NCBI GenBank assembly: GCA_022711665.1
Contig: JAKLEN010000006.1
Location: 141,469 to 205,468, forward strand
DNA: 64,000 nt
Reading direction: 5' to 3'
Source of the DNA: Acidobacteriota bacterium
GTDB taxonomy: Bacteria > Acidobacteriota > Aminicenantia > Aminicenantales > Saccharicenantaceae
How positions within the stretch are numbered: the stretch's first letter is position 1; each line of letters begins with the position of its first letter. Under the pieces are notes generated by a model that had not been told where the DNA came from, searched no databases, and was given only the letters and a program-made list of their open reading frames with translations. The position numbers and the translations under genes are program-made. Positions 33,540 to 43,294 of this stretch are shown piece by piece.

Positions 33540-36440
33540 CTAGAAAGCAACCTTGAACGTCAGCTGCGCGGCGCGCGGCGACTGCGGCGTGATCATCCTC
33601 TGATACTGGTTGACCCCGCTCGTGTCCTCGTAATCGCGGCGGACGTCCGTCGTGTAGTACATGCTGTAGCCGCACCAGTTGAAGGCGTTGTAGAGGTCGA
33701 AGGCGACCTCCAGGCGGAACTTGCCGATGGGCACGGCCTTGGCCAGGCGGAAATTGACGCTCCAGATGTCGTCGGTGTAGCGCCCGCTGGCGCCCCAGTA
33801 GCCGCCCAGATAATAGGAATTCTTGGCCGACCAGACGATGTCGGTGACCCGGCGGCCGTTCGAGATGGTGACGGTCGGGGCGGTGGCGTCCCAGGCGTAG
33901 TCGCCGGTCGTGTCCTGCACGAAGATGCCGGAGGCGCCGTTGACGAAGGTCGAGAACAGGATGTCCCAGGGCAGGCGGTAGAAGGCCGAAGCGTGGAACG
34001 ACCAGCGGATGCCGTAGTTGTTCATGTCCAGGTTGCTCGGATCGGCATAGACGAACTGATCGGGATCCGTCGGGTCGAAAGCCAGCTTGGAGTACTTGCG
34101 CCACATCTTCGAGTAGTTGGCCATGAAGCCCCACTTGCCGCTGAAGTTGCGCTTGATGTTGAACTGGAGGCCCTTGTAGTCGAATTTCCAGCGGCGCTGA
34201 TCACCGCTGTACCAGGTCCGCTGCCAGATCGTGTTGAAGTCGGGGAAGCGGTAATCGACGAAGGCTCCGTCCGCGAAAACGGCGTTGATGTCCTCCATGT
34301 AGGAGGTGTAGGTCTGCCGGTAGATGAACGAGGTCTCGAAGACGAGGTCCCAGAGGAGCTCCCGCTCGAAGGACACGACGTATTCGTCGTTGTACTCCAT
34401 CTGCATGTCCTTGTTGTAGTCCGCGGGGTAGGAGAGCTCGGGGTCCGTGTAGAGAGTCATGGCCTCGGCGCCCAGGCCGATGTTGGCCGTGGACATCCGG
34501 TACTCGGGGAAGACCATGGTCCGGGCGTAGTTGTTGTAGTCGCCGGTGCCGACATACTCGAAGTAACGGCCGAAGTGGAACTTGAAGACGCCGATCTTGG
34601 GCCAGTTGTAGGTGAAGCCGAGCCGGGGAGCCAGGCCGCTGTCGTCGAACTCGATGTTGTTGCGCATGCCTTCGTAGATGGCGTCCATGGAGGCCGGCAG
34701 CTCATCGCGGTAGTACATGTTCTCGCGCTGGTGCTCCCAGCGGAGGCCGAGCGAGAAGTTCAGGTTGCTGGTCAGCGCCCAGCTGTCCTGGAGGAAGACG
34801 TTCTCGCTGGTGACGACGACCTCGTTGTCGTAGCGGTCCTGCGGCAGCCCGGGCGCCCCCTTGGTCTTGTAGCCGCGGTAGACGTAGGGCTCGGTCAGGC
34901 CGTAGCTGGCGTAGTTCAGGCCGTAGCGGTACTGGTAGAAGCCGAGCTCGTCCACGTTGTAGATGCGGCTCCGCGTGACGTGCTGCCAGGGCCGGATGTC
35001 GACGCCGAACTTGAACTCGTGGGAGCCGGTGTTGAGCAGGTCCGGGGCGACGTAGGTCAGGTTGGTCGAGAACAGCAGGTTCTCGCGCACGGAGACGTAA
35101 TCCTCGCCGTAGCCGCCGTCATAGAGGAGCGTCGAGCCGCCATTGAACCGCTCCGTATAGCGGTTCTGGGGGACGGCGTTGATCGCGAAGGTGTTGCGGG
35201 GCTTGTGGTTGTAGCCGGCGATGAAATTGAGGAAGGCCGAATCGGAGATGAGCCAGCGCCAGTTCAAGGAGGCCATCGGGCCGCCCTGCTTGGCGATGTT
35301 GGCGGTCTCGAGCTGGGAGTAGGCGCTGCTGGGGAAGCCGTTGGGCTCGATCTCCTTGTAGTCGTTCTGGTAGACGACGCTGATCGTGTGCTTCGACGTG
35401 GGCTGGAAGGTCAGCTTGAAGTAGGGCATGTGGCCCCGCGTCTTCTGGGTGATCTTGTCAACGACGATCGTGTTGGGGATGACGTAGTCCTGGTTGTCGT
35501 ACTTATAGGTGGCCAGGAACCAGAGCTTGTCCTTGATGATCGGGCCGCTCAGGCTGATGTTGGGGATGATGTAGCTCGTCTGGCTGGCCGACCCGCCCTC
35601 GACGTTGGTCCAGTTGAAGGACTGGGGCTGGAACTGGACGAAGACCGATCCCTTGAGCTGGTTGCCGCCGGACTTGGTGACGATGTTCATGAAGGAGGAC
35701 CGGGCGTTGCCGTATTCGGCCGTGGCGCCGGCGGTCTTGACGTCGATCTCCTCCATGGCCTCGTAGTTGAAGTTGGCGTACGAGGTGCCGCTCATGGAGT
35801 CGTTGATCTCCATGCCGTCGACCAGGATCTTGTTCTCGTAGCCGTCGTCCTGGTTGTGCTGGTCCCAGAAGTACGTCGAATTCACGAGGTTGTGGGTGAC
35901 GCCGGCCGCGTTGACGAGGGGCGAGCCGAGGGACGCTCCGGCGACGCCGGGCAGGGTGTTGAAGACGTCGACGTAGTTCATCCGGGCCGCCAGGGGCACG
36001 GTCTGCAGGAGATCGGTGGTGATGACGTAGCTCTTGCTGCTGCTCACCAGGTCGATCGTCGGCCGTTCGGCCGTGACCTCGACCGTTCTCTCGAGGCCGC
36101 CGGTCTTCAGGGTGACGTTGGAGGTCACGATCTGGCCGACCTGGACTGCGACGCCCTTGATCCAGCAGGTCTCGAAGCCGTCGAGCTTGGCGCAGATGAC
36201 GTACTTGCCCGGGGGCAGGTAGAGGAACCGGAACTGGCCCTTCTCATCGGTGACGTCCGACCGGGATTTCATGAGCGCGTCGCTCGTGAGATCGATCGTG
36301 ACGCCCGGCAGGGGCATGCCGGCGTCGTCCGTGACGTATCCCCGCAAGGTCCCGGTTATGACCTGGGCTTGCAGGAGGCCCGTCAGGATCGTCAAGAGGA
36401 ACAATAGGGAGAAGATAGAACGATGGAACTTCCGCAACAT
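33540..36440 (-). CDS. TonB-dependent outer-membrane receptor with carboxypeptidase-regulatory-like domain
   Basis: 966 residues, start at 36440 after AGGAGG. Signal peptide 1-25. Residues 28-115 are the CarboxypepD_reg-like beta domain (TLRGYVTDDAGMPLPGVTI, GQFRFLYLPPGKYVI). The plug follows (about 125-260: KILVDGMEINDS, ATAEYGNARSSFMNIVTKSGG), then the 22-strand barrel, which ends in LTFKVAF with terminal Phe. It resembles the Oar/Acidobacteriota TonB receptor type rather than a SusC with a partner SusD; no SusD gene is in the window. It is first in the seven-gene operon and should bring oligosaccharides or glycopeptides across the outer membrane. Its promoter carries two LacI-type operators. 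Confidence 0.94.
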   Translation of the reverse strand: MLRKFHRSIFSLLFLLTILTGLLQAQVITGTLRGYVTDDAGMPLPGVTIDLTSDALMKSRSDVTDEKGQFRFLYLPPGKYVICAKLDGFETCWIKGVAVQVGQIVTSNVTLKTGGLERTVEVTAERPTIDLVSSSKSYVITTDLLQTVPLAARMNYVDVFNTLPGVAGASLGSPLVNAAGVTHNLVNSTYFWDQHNQDDGYENKILVDGMEINDSMSGTSYANFNYEAMEEIDVKTAGATAEYGNARSSFMNIVTKSGGNQLKGSVFVQFQPQSFNWTNVEGGSASQTSYIIPNISLSGPIIKDKLWFLATYKYDNQDYVIPNTIVVDKITQKTRGHMPYFKLTFQPTSKHTISVVYQNDYKEIEPNGFPSSAYSQLETANIAKQGGPMASLNWRWLISDSAFLNFIAGYNHKPRNTFAINAVPQNRYTERFNGGSTLLYDGGYGEDYVSVRENLLFSTNLTYVAPDLLNTGSHEFKFGVDIRPWQHVTRSRIYNVDELGFYQYRYGLNYASYGLTEPYVYRGYKTKGAPGLPQDRYDNEVVVTSENVFLQDSWALTSNLNFSLGLRWEHQRENMYYRDELPASMDAIYEGMRNNIEFDDSGLAPRLGFTYNWPKIGVFKFHFGRYFEYVGTGDYNNYARTMVFPEYRMSTANIGLGAEAMTLYTDPELSYPADYNKDMQMEYNDEYVVSFERELLWDLVFETSFIYRQTYTSYMEDINAVFADGAFVDYRFPDFNTIWQRTWYSGDQRRWKFDYKGLQFNIKRNFSGKWGFMANYSKMWRKYSKLAFDPTDPDQFVYADPSNLDMNNYGIRWSFHASAFYRLPWDILFSTFVNGASGIFVQDTTGDYAWDATAPTVTISNGRRVTDIVWSAKNSYYLGGYWGASGRYTDDIWSVNFRLAKAVPIGKFRLEVAFDLYNAFNWCGYSMYYTTDVRRDYEDTSGVNQYQRMITPQSPRAAQLTFKVAF

Positions 36441-36656
36441 GATACCTCCTTTCTAAAATACCCTTAAAGGCGAATATTGGAATTTTGGCGCATGGGAGTA
36501 ATCGTTGTCGCACCTCCTTCCAGACCGACGATGGGAATCGTCTGATGACGGAGAGCCGGTAGGAACGGCTCGAGTATGGCAGTCGAGGGCAGGGGTTAAG
36601 CGCCGGTACGTTCCTGCGAAGGCCGGTCTTGATAACAAGCTCGCTTCTCAGCTACT

Positions 36657-36713
36657 CAATCGTTTGGCGCAATCGTTTGTCTAAGAATATCCATATCCCA
36701 TGGCCATTGTCAA
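36657..36713 (-). promoter_or_regulatory. Operon promoter with two tandem LacI-type operators
   Basis: In the 321-base gap upstream of the TonB receptor gene. On the minus strand TTGACA (36708-36713) and TATTCT (36684-36689) are 18 bp apart. Just downstream, over the expected start point, lie two copies of CAATCGTTTG (on the + strand) at 36657-36666 and 36670-36679, 13 bp from centre to centre. The same pair occurs beside the lacI gene. The rest of the gap (36441-36656 and 36714-36761) shows no gene. Confidence 0.82.
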
Positions 36714-36761
36714 GACCCTTTTTTTTGGCCGTCAGGAGCGCGGCAAGGGCCGTTGAGCAGC

Positions 36762-37727
36762 TCACCCTTCGGGAAGCTCAAATCCTTTGTCCTTCAGCAT
36801 GGTAGAAATGGCCGTTCCCTTGGCCTTACGGGGGGTCAGGGCGACGTCGACAACCGCCAGGGTCTCGGCCTCCGGTCCGTAGGGGCATTGCGCCAGGACC
36901 GCCCCGTCCGGACCGACGGCCATGGAGCAGCCGATGCAGGTCCGCCCGGCCCAGACGCCGGCGTCCATCGGCCCGACGTTGCTGACGCTGATGACCGTCA
37001 TGTCGTAAAGCCTGGCCAGCGTCGCGAACGATCTTTTCCAACTGCCGCCGTACGGATCCTTGGCGTTGTCGTGGCCGGGCCGGACCGCCCAGGCGGAGGG
37101 AGAGAGTATGATCTGGGCGCCCATGCGGCCGAGCGTATGCCCGATGACCAGGGCGTCCGGGAAATTGTCGGCGCAGATGTCGAGACCGATCGTTCCCAGC
37201 GGCGTCCTGGCCACCCCCAGGCGGTCGCCGATGTCGTAGATGTCGTGGGCGATGACGAGCTCGTTGATCTTCCTGTGGTGGAGCAAGATCTCGCCCTGGG
37301 GCGAGATCAGCACGGCGGCGTTGTAAACCCTAGCCCCGGCCTTCTCCGTCAGCCCGGCGACGACGTAGACGCCGTGCCTGGCCGCGGCCGCCGCCAGCCT
37401 GTCGCTGTGGCGCCCCGGAATGGGCCGGGCCAGCCCGCGGGCTCCTGGATACGTCCAGCCGCAATCCAGGCATTCGGGCAGCAGCACGACGGCGCAACCG
37501 AGCCCGGCCGCCCGCCGGACCATGTCCACGGCGCGGCCGAGGTTCTTCTCGACCTCTCCGCCCCGGACCAGCATCTGTCCCATCCCGACCTTGTAGGCGG
37601 ACCGCCCGCCGGGCTGGTCCTCGGGGGGACGGCGGCCCGAGGCCGCGAGATCCCCGATCTTCAGCCCGGCGGCCAGGCCGGCCCCGCCCGCGTACCGAAG
37701 GAATCTTCTCCGCGCCAGTCCGGTCAT
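36762..37727 (-). CDS. Tat-exported carbon-nitrogen hydrolase (nitrilase superfamily)
   Basis: 321 residues. The twin-arginine signal RRRFLRYAGGAG starts at residue 6. The nitrilase triad is visible: Glu in LLPECLDCGW, Lys in HHRKINEL and Cys in LDICADNFPD. Members hydrolyse amides, such as omega-amides, N-carbamoyl compounds or formamides. Most are cytoplasmic, so export through Tat is unusual. It is last in a three-gene unit after the transglutaminase-fold protein (11 bp) and the M24 peptidase, next to the TonB operon promoter. It might remove amide groups from a glycopeptide, which is inference. Confidence 0.92.
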   Translation of the reverse strand: MTGLARRRFLRYAGGAGLAAGLKIGDLAASGRRPPEDQPGGRSAYKVGMGQMLVRGGEVEKNLGRAVDMVRRAAGLGCAVVLLPECLDCGWTYPGARGLARPIPGRHSDRLAAAAARHGVYVVAGLTEKAGARVYNAAVLISPQGEILLHHRKINELVIAHDIYDIGDRLGVARTPLGTIGLDICADNFPDALVIGHTLGRMGAQIILSPSAWAVRPGHDNAKDPYGGSWKRSFATLARLYDMTVISVSNVGPMDAGVWAGRTCIGCSMAVGPDGAVLAQCPYGPEAETLAVVDVALTPRKAKGTAISTMLKDKGFELPEG

Positions 37728-37738
37728 GACGATCCCCG

Positions 37739-40105
37739 TCAGCGCAGTTCCTCGATCTTGAAGGCCGGCGAGGCGCCGCCCGTCTCCGGATCGCCGTCCT
37801 TGCGGACGATAAGGCGATACTCCCGGCCGCCGAACGGGGAGAGATCGAGGACGGCCCGGCCGGACGAGGGGAGGAGCCGGTCGGCCAGGACGGCCGCCGG
37901 CTCGAGGGCGCCGGTCTTCGGATCGACGGCCTGAAGCGAGACAGATACGGTCGCCGCCGGGTCCTTGGCCCAGGCGCCCTTGAGCTTCCAGGTCAGGACG
38001 GCCTTGTCCTTCGGCCCGGCCAGGGCCACGTCGGTGACGAAGCAGAGGTTCGTCACCGCGATATCCTGCTCGGCCAGCTTCCAGCGTTCGGGCTTTTCAA
38101 AGCGGCCCTGGAGGTTGTAGCGCTGATCGCCGCCGCAGTTGTTGATCACCGCCAGCTCCTCGTCGTACTCGAAGTCTCGGTAGAGCTCGCGGATGAGGGT
38201 CGAGCCGATGTTGAAGACGATCCGGGCGTCCTTGAGGTGGCCGGCCGCGGCCCGGTTCATGTAGCGCCATTGGGATTGGAGCGGCGGCAGGGGATCGTAA
38301 TCGAGGTCGTCGGGCACGGTCGGCGTGGCGTCGAAGCAGGTCCAGCCGTAGTGGCTGCCGAGCCAGACCTGGTCGTAGCGGTGGCCGTTCGAGCACTCGG
38401 CCGTCTCGTCCTCGTCCAGCAGGCCGTTCTTGTTCCCGTCCCAGGCCGCCGGCCCCACGGGCGTCCCGGTGCCCAGCCAGCGGGCCGGGATGCCGAGGAA
38501 ACGCATGGCTCCGGCGACCATGACGCTCGTTCCCGAGCAGGCGATGATCTGGGTCTTGTCGTAGCCGCGGTTGGAGAGCTCGATCTTGAGGTTGCCCGGA
38601 TTCGCGTCGTAATGGTGGCGGTCATAGTCCACCGAGGCGGAAATCCGTTTCACCGGGCTCGGATAATAATAGGTGTCCTGGATGTATTCGACGACGTTGC
38701 GGGCCGCCCAGTAGGCGTTGTCCAGGTCGGCCTCGACGCCGTACTTGGCCAGGATATGCCGCCGGACGCGGCCCAGGAACTCCTCGTAGGTCTTCCGGTC
38801 CGCGAGGTTATAGAGGTCGGGATCATCGGCCAGATAGTCCGTGCCCTTGAGAACCCGGGCATCCTTGTCCACCCGGTGCGGATAGACAAAGGTCCGGCCG
38901 GGGCCCATCCACATGTCGATCTCGTAGCGGGAGGCGTAGCGCCGGGCCGGGGCGTCGGCGTACTCGACCTGGACCATGTACTGGCGGCTCGAGGCGTCGC
39001 CCGCCGGGTCCATGGTCATCAGCCGGGCCTTGGCGTTCGTGGCTCCGGACGTGTCGGAGAACTTCTCCGTCTCCGGCCAGACGTCCTGACGGCCGAGCTG
39101 GGCGTAATTGTAGGGACGCGAGAAGTTGTGCCAGACCTTGCCGCCGGCGGCCACCCCCGCCTCCGGCTCGGTCGTGATGGACATGACGAGATGCCGCAGC
39201 ATCCGCGGCCCCTCGTAGGGGGCGTCGAGGTTCCGGGTCACGTTGACCCGGTGGACCCGGTCGGGCCCCGGTCCTCCTTCGGGGACCCAGAGGGCATCCC
39301 CCCCGAAGGCCAGGCCCCGGACCGCCGTCCCGCCCTTGGCGGCGAGGGGACGGGGGAAGAAGAAGAGCCCCCGGCCGGTCTCCGCCTCGGCGCAATAGAT
39401 ATAGCCTTCGCCGACGGTCCCCCAGAGGTAGAGGTGGGTGTCGAGGGTCATATAAGCCAGGCCAAGGGACGGCTCCGTGCCGGCGTCCGGCAGGTGCTTG
39501 ACGAAGACGGGCTGGCCGCTCTCCCGGGGCCAGGACAGGCGCGCCAGGCCCCTCTGGACGCGCAGGTTGCGGTCCTTGAAGGACGAGCCGTCGAAGCCGA
39601 CCAGGATCTTGCCGTTGTCGTAGCCGAGGGTCACGAGCTCCCGCTCGCCGATATTGTAGGAGTAGCGCGACAGGTCGGCCGATTCCGCCCTCCCGCCCGG
39701 GCTGAAGCGCCAGAGCTGGGACTTGCGGGCGCCGGCCCGGCCGACCCAGTTCAGGACGTAGAAGACCTCGCGGCCTTCCTCGAGCGTGAAGGCCAGGCCC
39801 CGCGGGCTCTCCATGGCGGCCTCGGCCGGCAGGGGGATGACCTCGAGCAGTGACAGTTCTCCCGCGGCCGGCTTCGGGTCCCCGGCCGCCCTATAGACGA
39901 AGATCCGGCCCGCCGCGTCGAGGACGAACAGGCGCGGGGCCTTGGGGGAAGCGTCGTCGAAGGCCAGGCCCCGGACATCTTCGTTCCCGGCGGCCAGCGT
40001 ATAGCAGGCCTCGCTCTCGCCGACGACCGGCGGCTTGACCGCCGCGGCGGCCGCGGCGGCGCACAGCAGGAGGACGCTCAGGACGATGCCGATCTTGTTT
40101 TTCAT
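37739..40105 (-). CDS. Secreted transglutaminase-fold protein with N-terminal beta-propeller
   Basis: 788 residues, signal peptide 1-22. Residues about 40-330 look like a beta-propeller (repeated blades such as VRGLAFDDA, SPRGLAFTLEEG, AVRGLAFGGD). Residues about 465-600 have the transglutaminase core with a full triad: Cys523 in IIACSGTSVMVAGAMRFLGIPAR, His575 in NGHRYDQVW and Asp592 in CFDATP. The C-terminus is a beta-sandwich. An EF-hand-like loop, DGNKNGLLDEDE, is in the core region and may bind calcium. In bacteria such enzymes are mostly peptidases or cross-linkers of surface proteins. It is the middle gene of the three-gene unit. Confidence 0.9.
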   Translation of the reverse strand: MKNKIGIVLSVLLLCAAAAAAAVKPPVVGESEACYTLAAGNEDVRGLAFDDASPKAPRLFVLDAAGRIFVYRAAGDPKPAAGELSLLEVIPLPAEAAMESPRGLAFTLEEGREVFYVLNWVGRAGARKSQLWRFSPGGRAESADLSRYSYNIGERELVTLGYDNGKILVGFDGSSFKDRNLRVQRGLARLSWPRESGQPVFVKHLPDAGTEPSLGLAYMTLDTHLYLWGTVGEGYIYCAEAETGRGLFFFPRPLAAKGGTAVRGLAFGGDALWVPEGGPGPDRVHRVNVTRNLDAPYEGPRMLRHLVMSITTEPEAGVAAGGKVWHNFSRPYNYAQLGRQDVWPETEKFSDTSGATNAKARLMTMDPAGDASSRQYMVQVEYADAPARRYASRYEIDMWMGPGRTFVYPHRVDKDARVLKGTDYLADDPDLYNLADRKTYEEFLGRVRRHILAKYGVEADLDNAYWAARNVVEYIQDTYYYPSPVKRISASVDYDRHHYDANPGNLKIELSNRGYDKTQIIACSGTSVMVAGAMRFLGIPARWLGTGTPVGPAAWDGNKNGLLDEDETAECSNGHRYDQVWLGSHYGWTCFDATPTVPDDLDYDPLPPLQSQWRYMNRAAAGHLKDARIVFNIGSTLIRELYRDFEYDEELAVINNCGGDQRYNLQGRFEKPERWKLAEQDIAVTNLCFVTDVALAGPKDKAVLTWKLKGAWAKDPAATVSVSLQAVDPKTGALEPAAVLADRLLPSSGRAVLDLSPFGGREYRLIVRKDGDPETGGASPAFKIEELR

Positions 40106-40151
40106 TGTTGCCGACTCCTTTGGCGTTATCGTGAACGGCCCGGGGCCGTTC

Positions 40152-41501
40152 TCATTTCACGAGATGAAAGCGGGTTTGTCGCCCGTCGAGGAAATAAGCC
40201 CCTTTCCCGGTGAAGGCGAAGACCTGCTCCAGGGCGACGCGGAACTCCCGGCCGCCCCATTCGGGAACGGGCGCGGCGGAGCTCAATTCGGCCGTGAAGG
40301 CGCTTCCCGGGACCAGGCGGACCTCGCCGCGGGCCCCCGTGTTCACCTGTTCCCAGGGCAGGCCCAGCAGGGGACCGGGCTCATGGAGGTACGGCCCGAT
40401 GGCGTGGGAATAGATCCTGGCCCCCTGGATGCCGGCCGCCGCGGCGGCCTTCAGGGCTCCGGCCAGGATCTCGTTGCCCGTCCGCCCGGCCTTGAACTCG
40501 GCCAGGAAGACGTCCTGCAGCCGGTTGGTCTGGGCCATGGCCGCCTGGACGCCGGCCGGCACGTCCGTCTCGCCGGGCCGCAGGACGTAGGCCCACTCGC
40601 AGTGGTCGGTCGCGTAGCGCAGGTACTCCAGGCCGGCGTCGGTCTGGATGTAGTCGCCCCGCCGGATGACCTTGTCGTCGGCCCCGTACTTCTCGATCGC
40701 CGCGGCGTCGCGGTTGCGGATCCGGAACGTCGGCCAGGCGCAGGGCTTGAGCCCGAGGTCGGAGATCCGCTGGCAATAATAATAGAGGAGGTCGTCGACG
40801 GTCGTCACCCCCGGGGTGATGGCCTTGGACGAGAAGGTCTCGGCGATCAGGGCGTGGGCGACGGCGATCACCCGCTCGTAGACGGCCAGCTCCTCGTCGA
40901 GGAGGGTCTCGAGCCAGAGCACGGTCAGGGGCTCGGCCGAGCGGAAGCGCCGGGCCATCTCCGGCCCGAGGACCCGGATGAGCCGGGCCTTGAGGGACGA
41001 GGTCAGGCCGCCGGCGGCCCAGATCTCGTCCGATTCGTTGATCCCGATCCGGCGGGGATCGCGTTCCCTGACCAGCCGGGCCAGGCAATCCCACTGGCTT
41101 TCCTTCCTGGCGCCGTCCCAGGCCCGCCAATCCCAGGCGTTTTCGTGCAGGCCGAGCATGTCGGTCCGCGAGATGTTGAGCCGCTCCAGGGGCCGGCCGG
41201 GCTTCTTGGAGAAGACGAGGATCTGGGTTATGGGGCACCAGAGGTTGTAGGGGATCATCGTCTTGAAGACGGGGTCGAGATCGTCCTCGTTGCAGATGAT
41301 GATCCACATGTCGAACCCGGTCTCGTCCATGATCCGGGGCAGGATGCGGTCGAGCCGCATGGCCGTCAGCCGGTTGATCGTCGAAGCCTGGGCCCGGACG
41401 CCGAGGATTTCGGGCAGGTCCTTCGTCTGGCCCAGCGCCGGCGTCAGGCCCATGAAGGCGGCCAGGACGAGGACGGGGCTTTTCCGCAGGAACGAGGTCA
41501 T
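40152..41501 (-). CDS. Secreted M24-family metallopeptidase (Xaa-Pro aminopeptidase-like)
   Basis: 449 residues, signal peptide 1-24. The N-terminal creatinase-like domain is followed by the pita-bread metallopeptidase domain. Metal ligands are visible: Asp in IQTDAGLEY, Asp in YATDHCEW, His in YSHAIGPYLHEPG, Glu in FTAELSS and Glu in RVALEQVF. M24 enzymes remove residues next to proline or act as creatinase-like hydrolases; export is less usual. It leads the three-gene unit and is divergent from the GH172 gene at 41606. Confidence 0.9.
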   Translation of the reverse strand: MTSFLRKSPVLVLAAFMGLTPALGQTKDLPEILGVRAQASTINRLTAMRLDRILPRIMDETGFDMWIIICNEDDLDPVFKTMIPYNLWCPITQILVFSKKPGRPLERLNISRTDMLGLHENAWDWRAWDGARKESQWDCLARLVRERDPRRIGINESDEIWAAGGLTSSLKARLIRVLGPEMARRFRSAEPLTVLWLETLLDEELAVYERVIAVAHALIAETFSSKAITPGVTTVDDLLYYYCQRISDLGLKPCAWPTFRIRNRDAAAIEKYGADDKVIRRGDYIQTDAGLEYLRYATDHCEWAYVLRPGETDVPAGVQAAMAQTNRLQDVFLAEFKAGRTGNEILAGALKAAAAAGIQGARIYSHAIGPYLHEPGPLLGLPWEQVNTGARGEVRLVPGSAFTAELSSAAPVPEWGGREFRVALEQVFAFTGKGAYFLDGRQTRFHLVK

Positions 41502-41605
41502 GGCGCTTCCTCCCGTAAAATATTTTCATTCCGGCATTGTGGCCGGGACCATGTTTCTGGTAAAAGAGGCGCGATGCGCCCGGCGCGGAAAGGAGAACGG
41601 TATCG

Positions 41606-43294
41606 ATGAAAACAATTTTCCGGACGAAATATTTCTTCGCGGTCCTGGCCGCGGCCGCGGCGATCTTCGCCTTCACGCAGGAAGCGCGGGTCAAGCCGCC
41701 CTTCCATGACGGGCCGGCGTTCGACGCCGAGCCCGCTCCGGCGTTCCTGCCGCCGGCCGCCGCGGTCGAGCCGGACGGGCCGATGTCGCTGCTGGCCCGT
41801 CCCAAGACCTACAGCGCGGCCCGGGCCAGCTCCTTCGCCCGCCTCGGCGGCAACCGCGACACGATCGTCCTGCCGCCCGGCGGCCAGGAGGTCACGCTGG
41901 CCGACCTGCAGGGGCCCGGCGCCATCACCCATATCTGGATGACGTTCGGCGGCGGCGGCCGGGACATCATCCTCCGCTTCTACTGGGAGGGCAGCGGCCA
42001 TCCCAGCGTCGAGGCCCCCATCGGCGACTTCTTCGGCGTGGCCATGGGCATCGACGCCGTGGTCCAGAGCTTCCCTATCCAGGTCTCGGCCGAGGGCCGG
42101 GCCCGCAACTGCTGGTGGTACATGCCGTTCAACAGGGCGGCCCGCGTCACCGCCAGCAACATCGCCGCGCCCGGACCGTCGGGAGCCCGGCCGATCGAGC
42201 TCTACTACTACATCGACTATCGGCGCGGCGGCAAGGCCGACCCGGGGCTGCCCCACTTCCATTCCCGCTTCGTCGAAACCGACCCGGCGCCGCGCGGCCG
42301 GATGATCGAGCTGGCCGCCATCAAGGGCCGCGGCCATTTCGTCGGCGTGGTCATGGGCCAGCGGGCCCGGACCCAGGGCTGGTTCGGGGAAGGGGACGAC
42401 GTCATCACCGTGGACGGCCGCCTGTCCTTCGCCGGCACGGGCACCGAGGATTACTTCTGCGACGCCTGGGGCTTCCGCCCGTTCTCCTCGCTCTATCACG
42501 GCGTCCCCGTGTATGAAGGCCGGAAGATCGGGGACCGGCTGAGCGCCTACCGCTTCCATATCGCCGATCCCATCCCGTTCCGCGAGTCCTTCCGGTTCGA
42601 GATCGAACACTGGCCCTGGTTCAGCACCTGGCCGAACACCGGCCGGGACTATTTCTCGAGCCTGTCCTTCTGGTATCAGGCCGGGCTGCACGAGCCCTGG
42701 CCGCGGCTGGAGAAGCTCCTGTCGTCCGAGCCCTGGGACCCGGCCAAGGGCCGCTGGCATGTTCCCGGGGCCCTCGAGGCCGAGGACCTCGGCATCCTGG
42801 GCTCCCGCAGCCTGGCCGTGGAGAGCCGCCGGCCCGCGGCCGAGATCGGGCCGCTGACCGAGAGCCGGGACGTGCTGAGGTCCCTGGTCCACTACGGGCC
42901 GCGGCCCGAGCCCGTCCTGCTCATGCCGAACCTGAGCGGGGACCGCTTCCTGGGCTTCGACGCCGGCGGCGACGGCGCCTTCACCCTGGCCGTTCCGGTC
43001 GCCGAGGCCGGGACCTACGACGTCCGCCTGCTCCTGCTGCGGGCCGAGGACTACGGCCTGGTCGAATGCCTGATCAACGGCCGGCCGGCCGGCGAGCCCA
43101 TCGATACCTGCCTGAGGACCGAAGGCTTGACCCGGCCGGTCCTGCCGCCGAAAGAGTTCCTGCTCGGCGGCGTGCCGCTCCAGGCCGGGACGAACCGGTT
43201 CGAGTTCGTCGTCAGGGCCAAGAACCCCGAATCGAAGGGGTTCCGCATGGGCCTTGACGCCATCGTCCTGGAGAAGACCGGGGAACACCGCTAA
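41606..43294 (+). CDS. GH172 (DUF2961) glycoside hydrolase family protein, copy B2
   Basis: 562 residues with an N-terminal hydrophobic export segment (about 8-24). It is a paralogue of the protein at 29838: LARPKTYSAARASSFA, ILRFYWEGSGHPSVE, CWWYMPFN, FGEGDD with Glu262, GTGTEDYF with Glu281 (spacing 19), and a C-terminal beta-sandwich with GTNRFEFVVRAKNPES. It is larger than B1 between the two domains (about residues 405-435). It is the only gene of this region on the + strand left of the lacI gene, with no recognised LacI operator. Its stop codon overlaps, in CTAA, that of the convergent hydrolase gene. Confidence 0.92.
   Translation: MKTIFRTKYFFAVLAAAAAIFAFTQEARVKPPFHDGPAFDAEPAPAFLPPAAAVEPDGPMSLLARPKTYSAARASSFARLGGNRDTIVLPPGGQEVTLADLQGPGAITHIWMTFGGGGRDIILRFYWEGSGHPSVEAPIGDFFGVAMGIDAVVQSFPIQVSAEGRARNCWWYMPFNRAARVTASNIAAPGPSGARPIELYYYIDYRRGGKADPGLPHFHSRFVETDPAPRGRMIELAAIKGRGHFVGVVMGQRARTQGWFGEGDDVITVDGRLSFAGTGTEDYFCDAWGFRPFSSLYHGVPVYEGRKIGDRLSAYRFHIADPIPFRESFRFEIEHWPWFSTWPNTGRDYFSSLSFWYQAGLHEPWPRLEKLLSSEPWDPAKGRWHVPGALEAEDLGILGSRSLAVESRRPAAEIGPLTESRDVLRSLVHYGPRPEPVLLMPNLSGDRFLGFDAGGDGAFTLAVPVAEAGTYDVRLLLLRAEDYGLVECLINGRPAGEPIDTCLRTEGLTRPVLPPKEFLLGGVPLQAGTNRFEFVVRAKNPESKGFRMGLDAIVLEKTGEHR

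Noticed and set aside
33540..36440. SusC/SusD-type locus
   Set aside because: No SusD-like lipoprotein is present anywhere in the window; the receptor is Oar-like.
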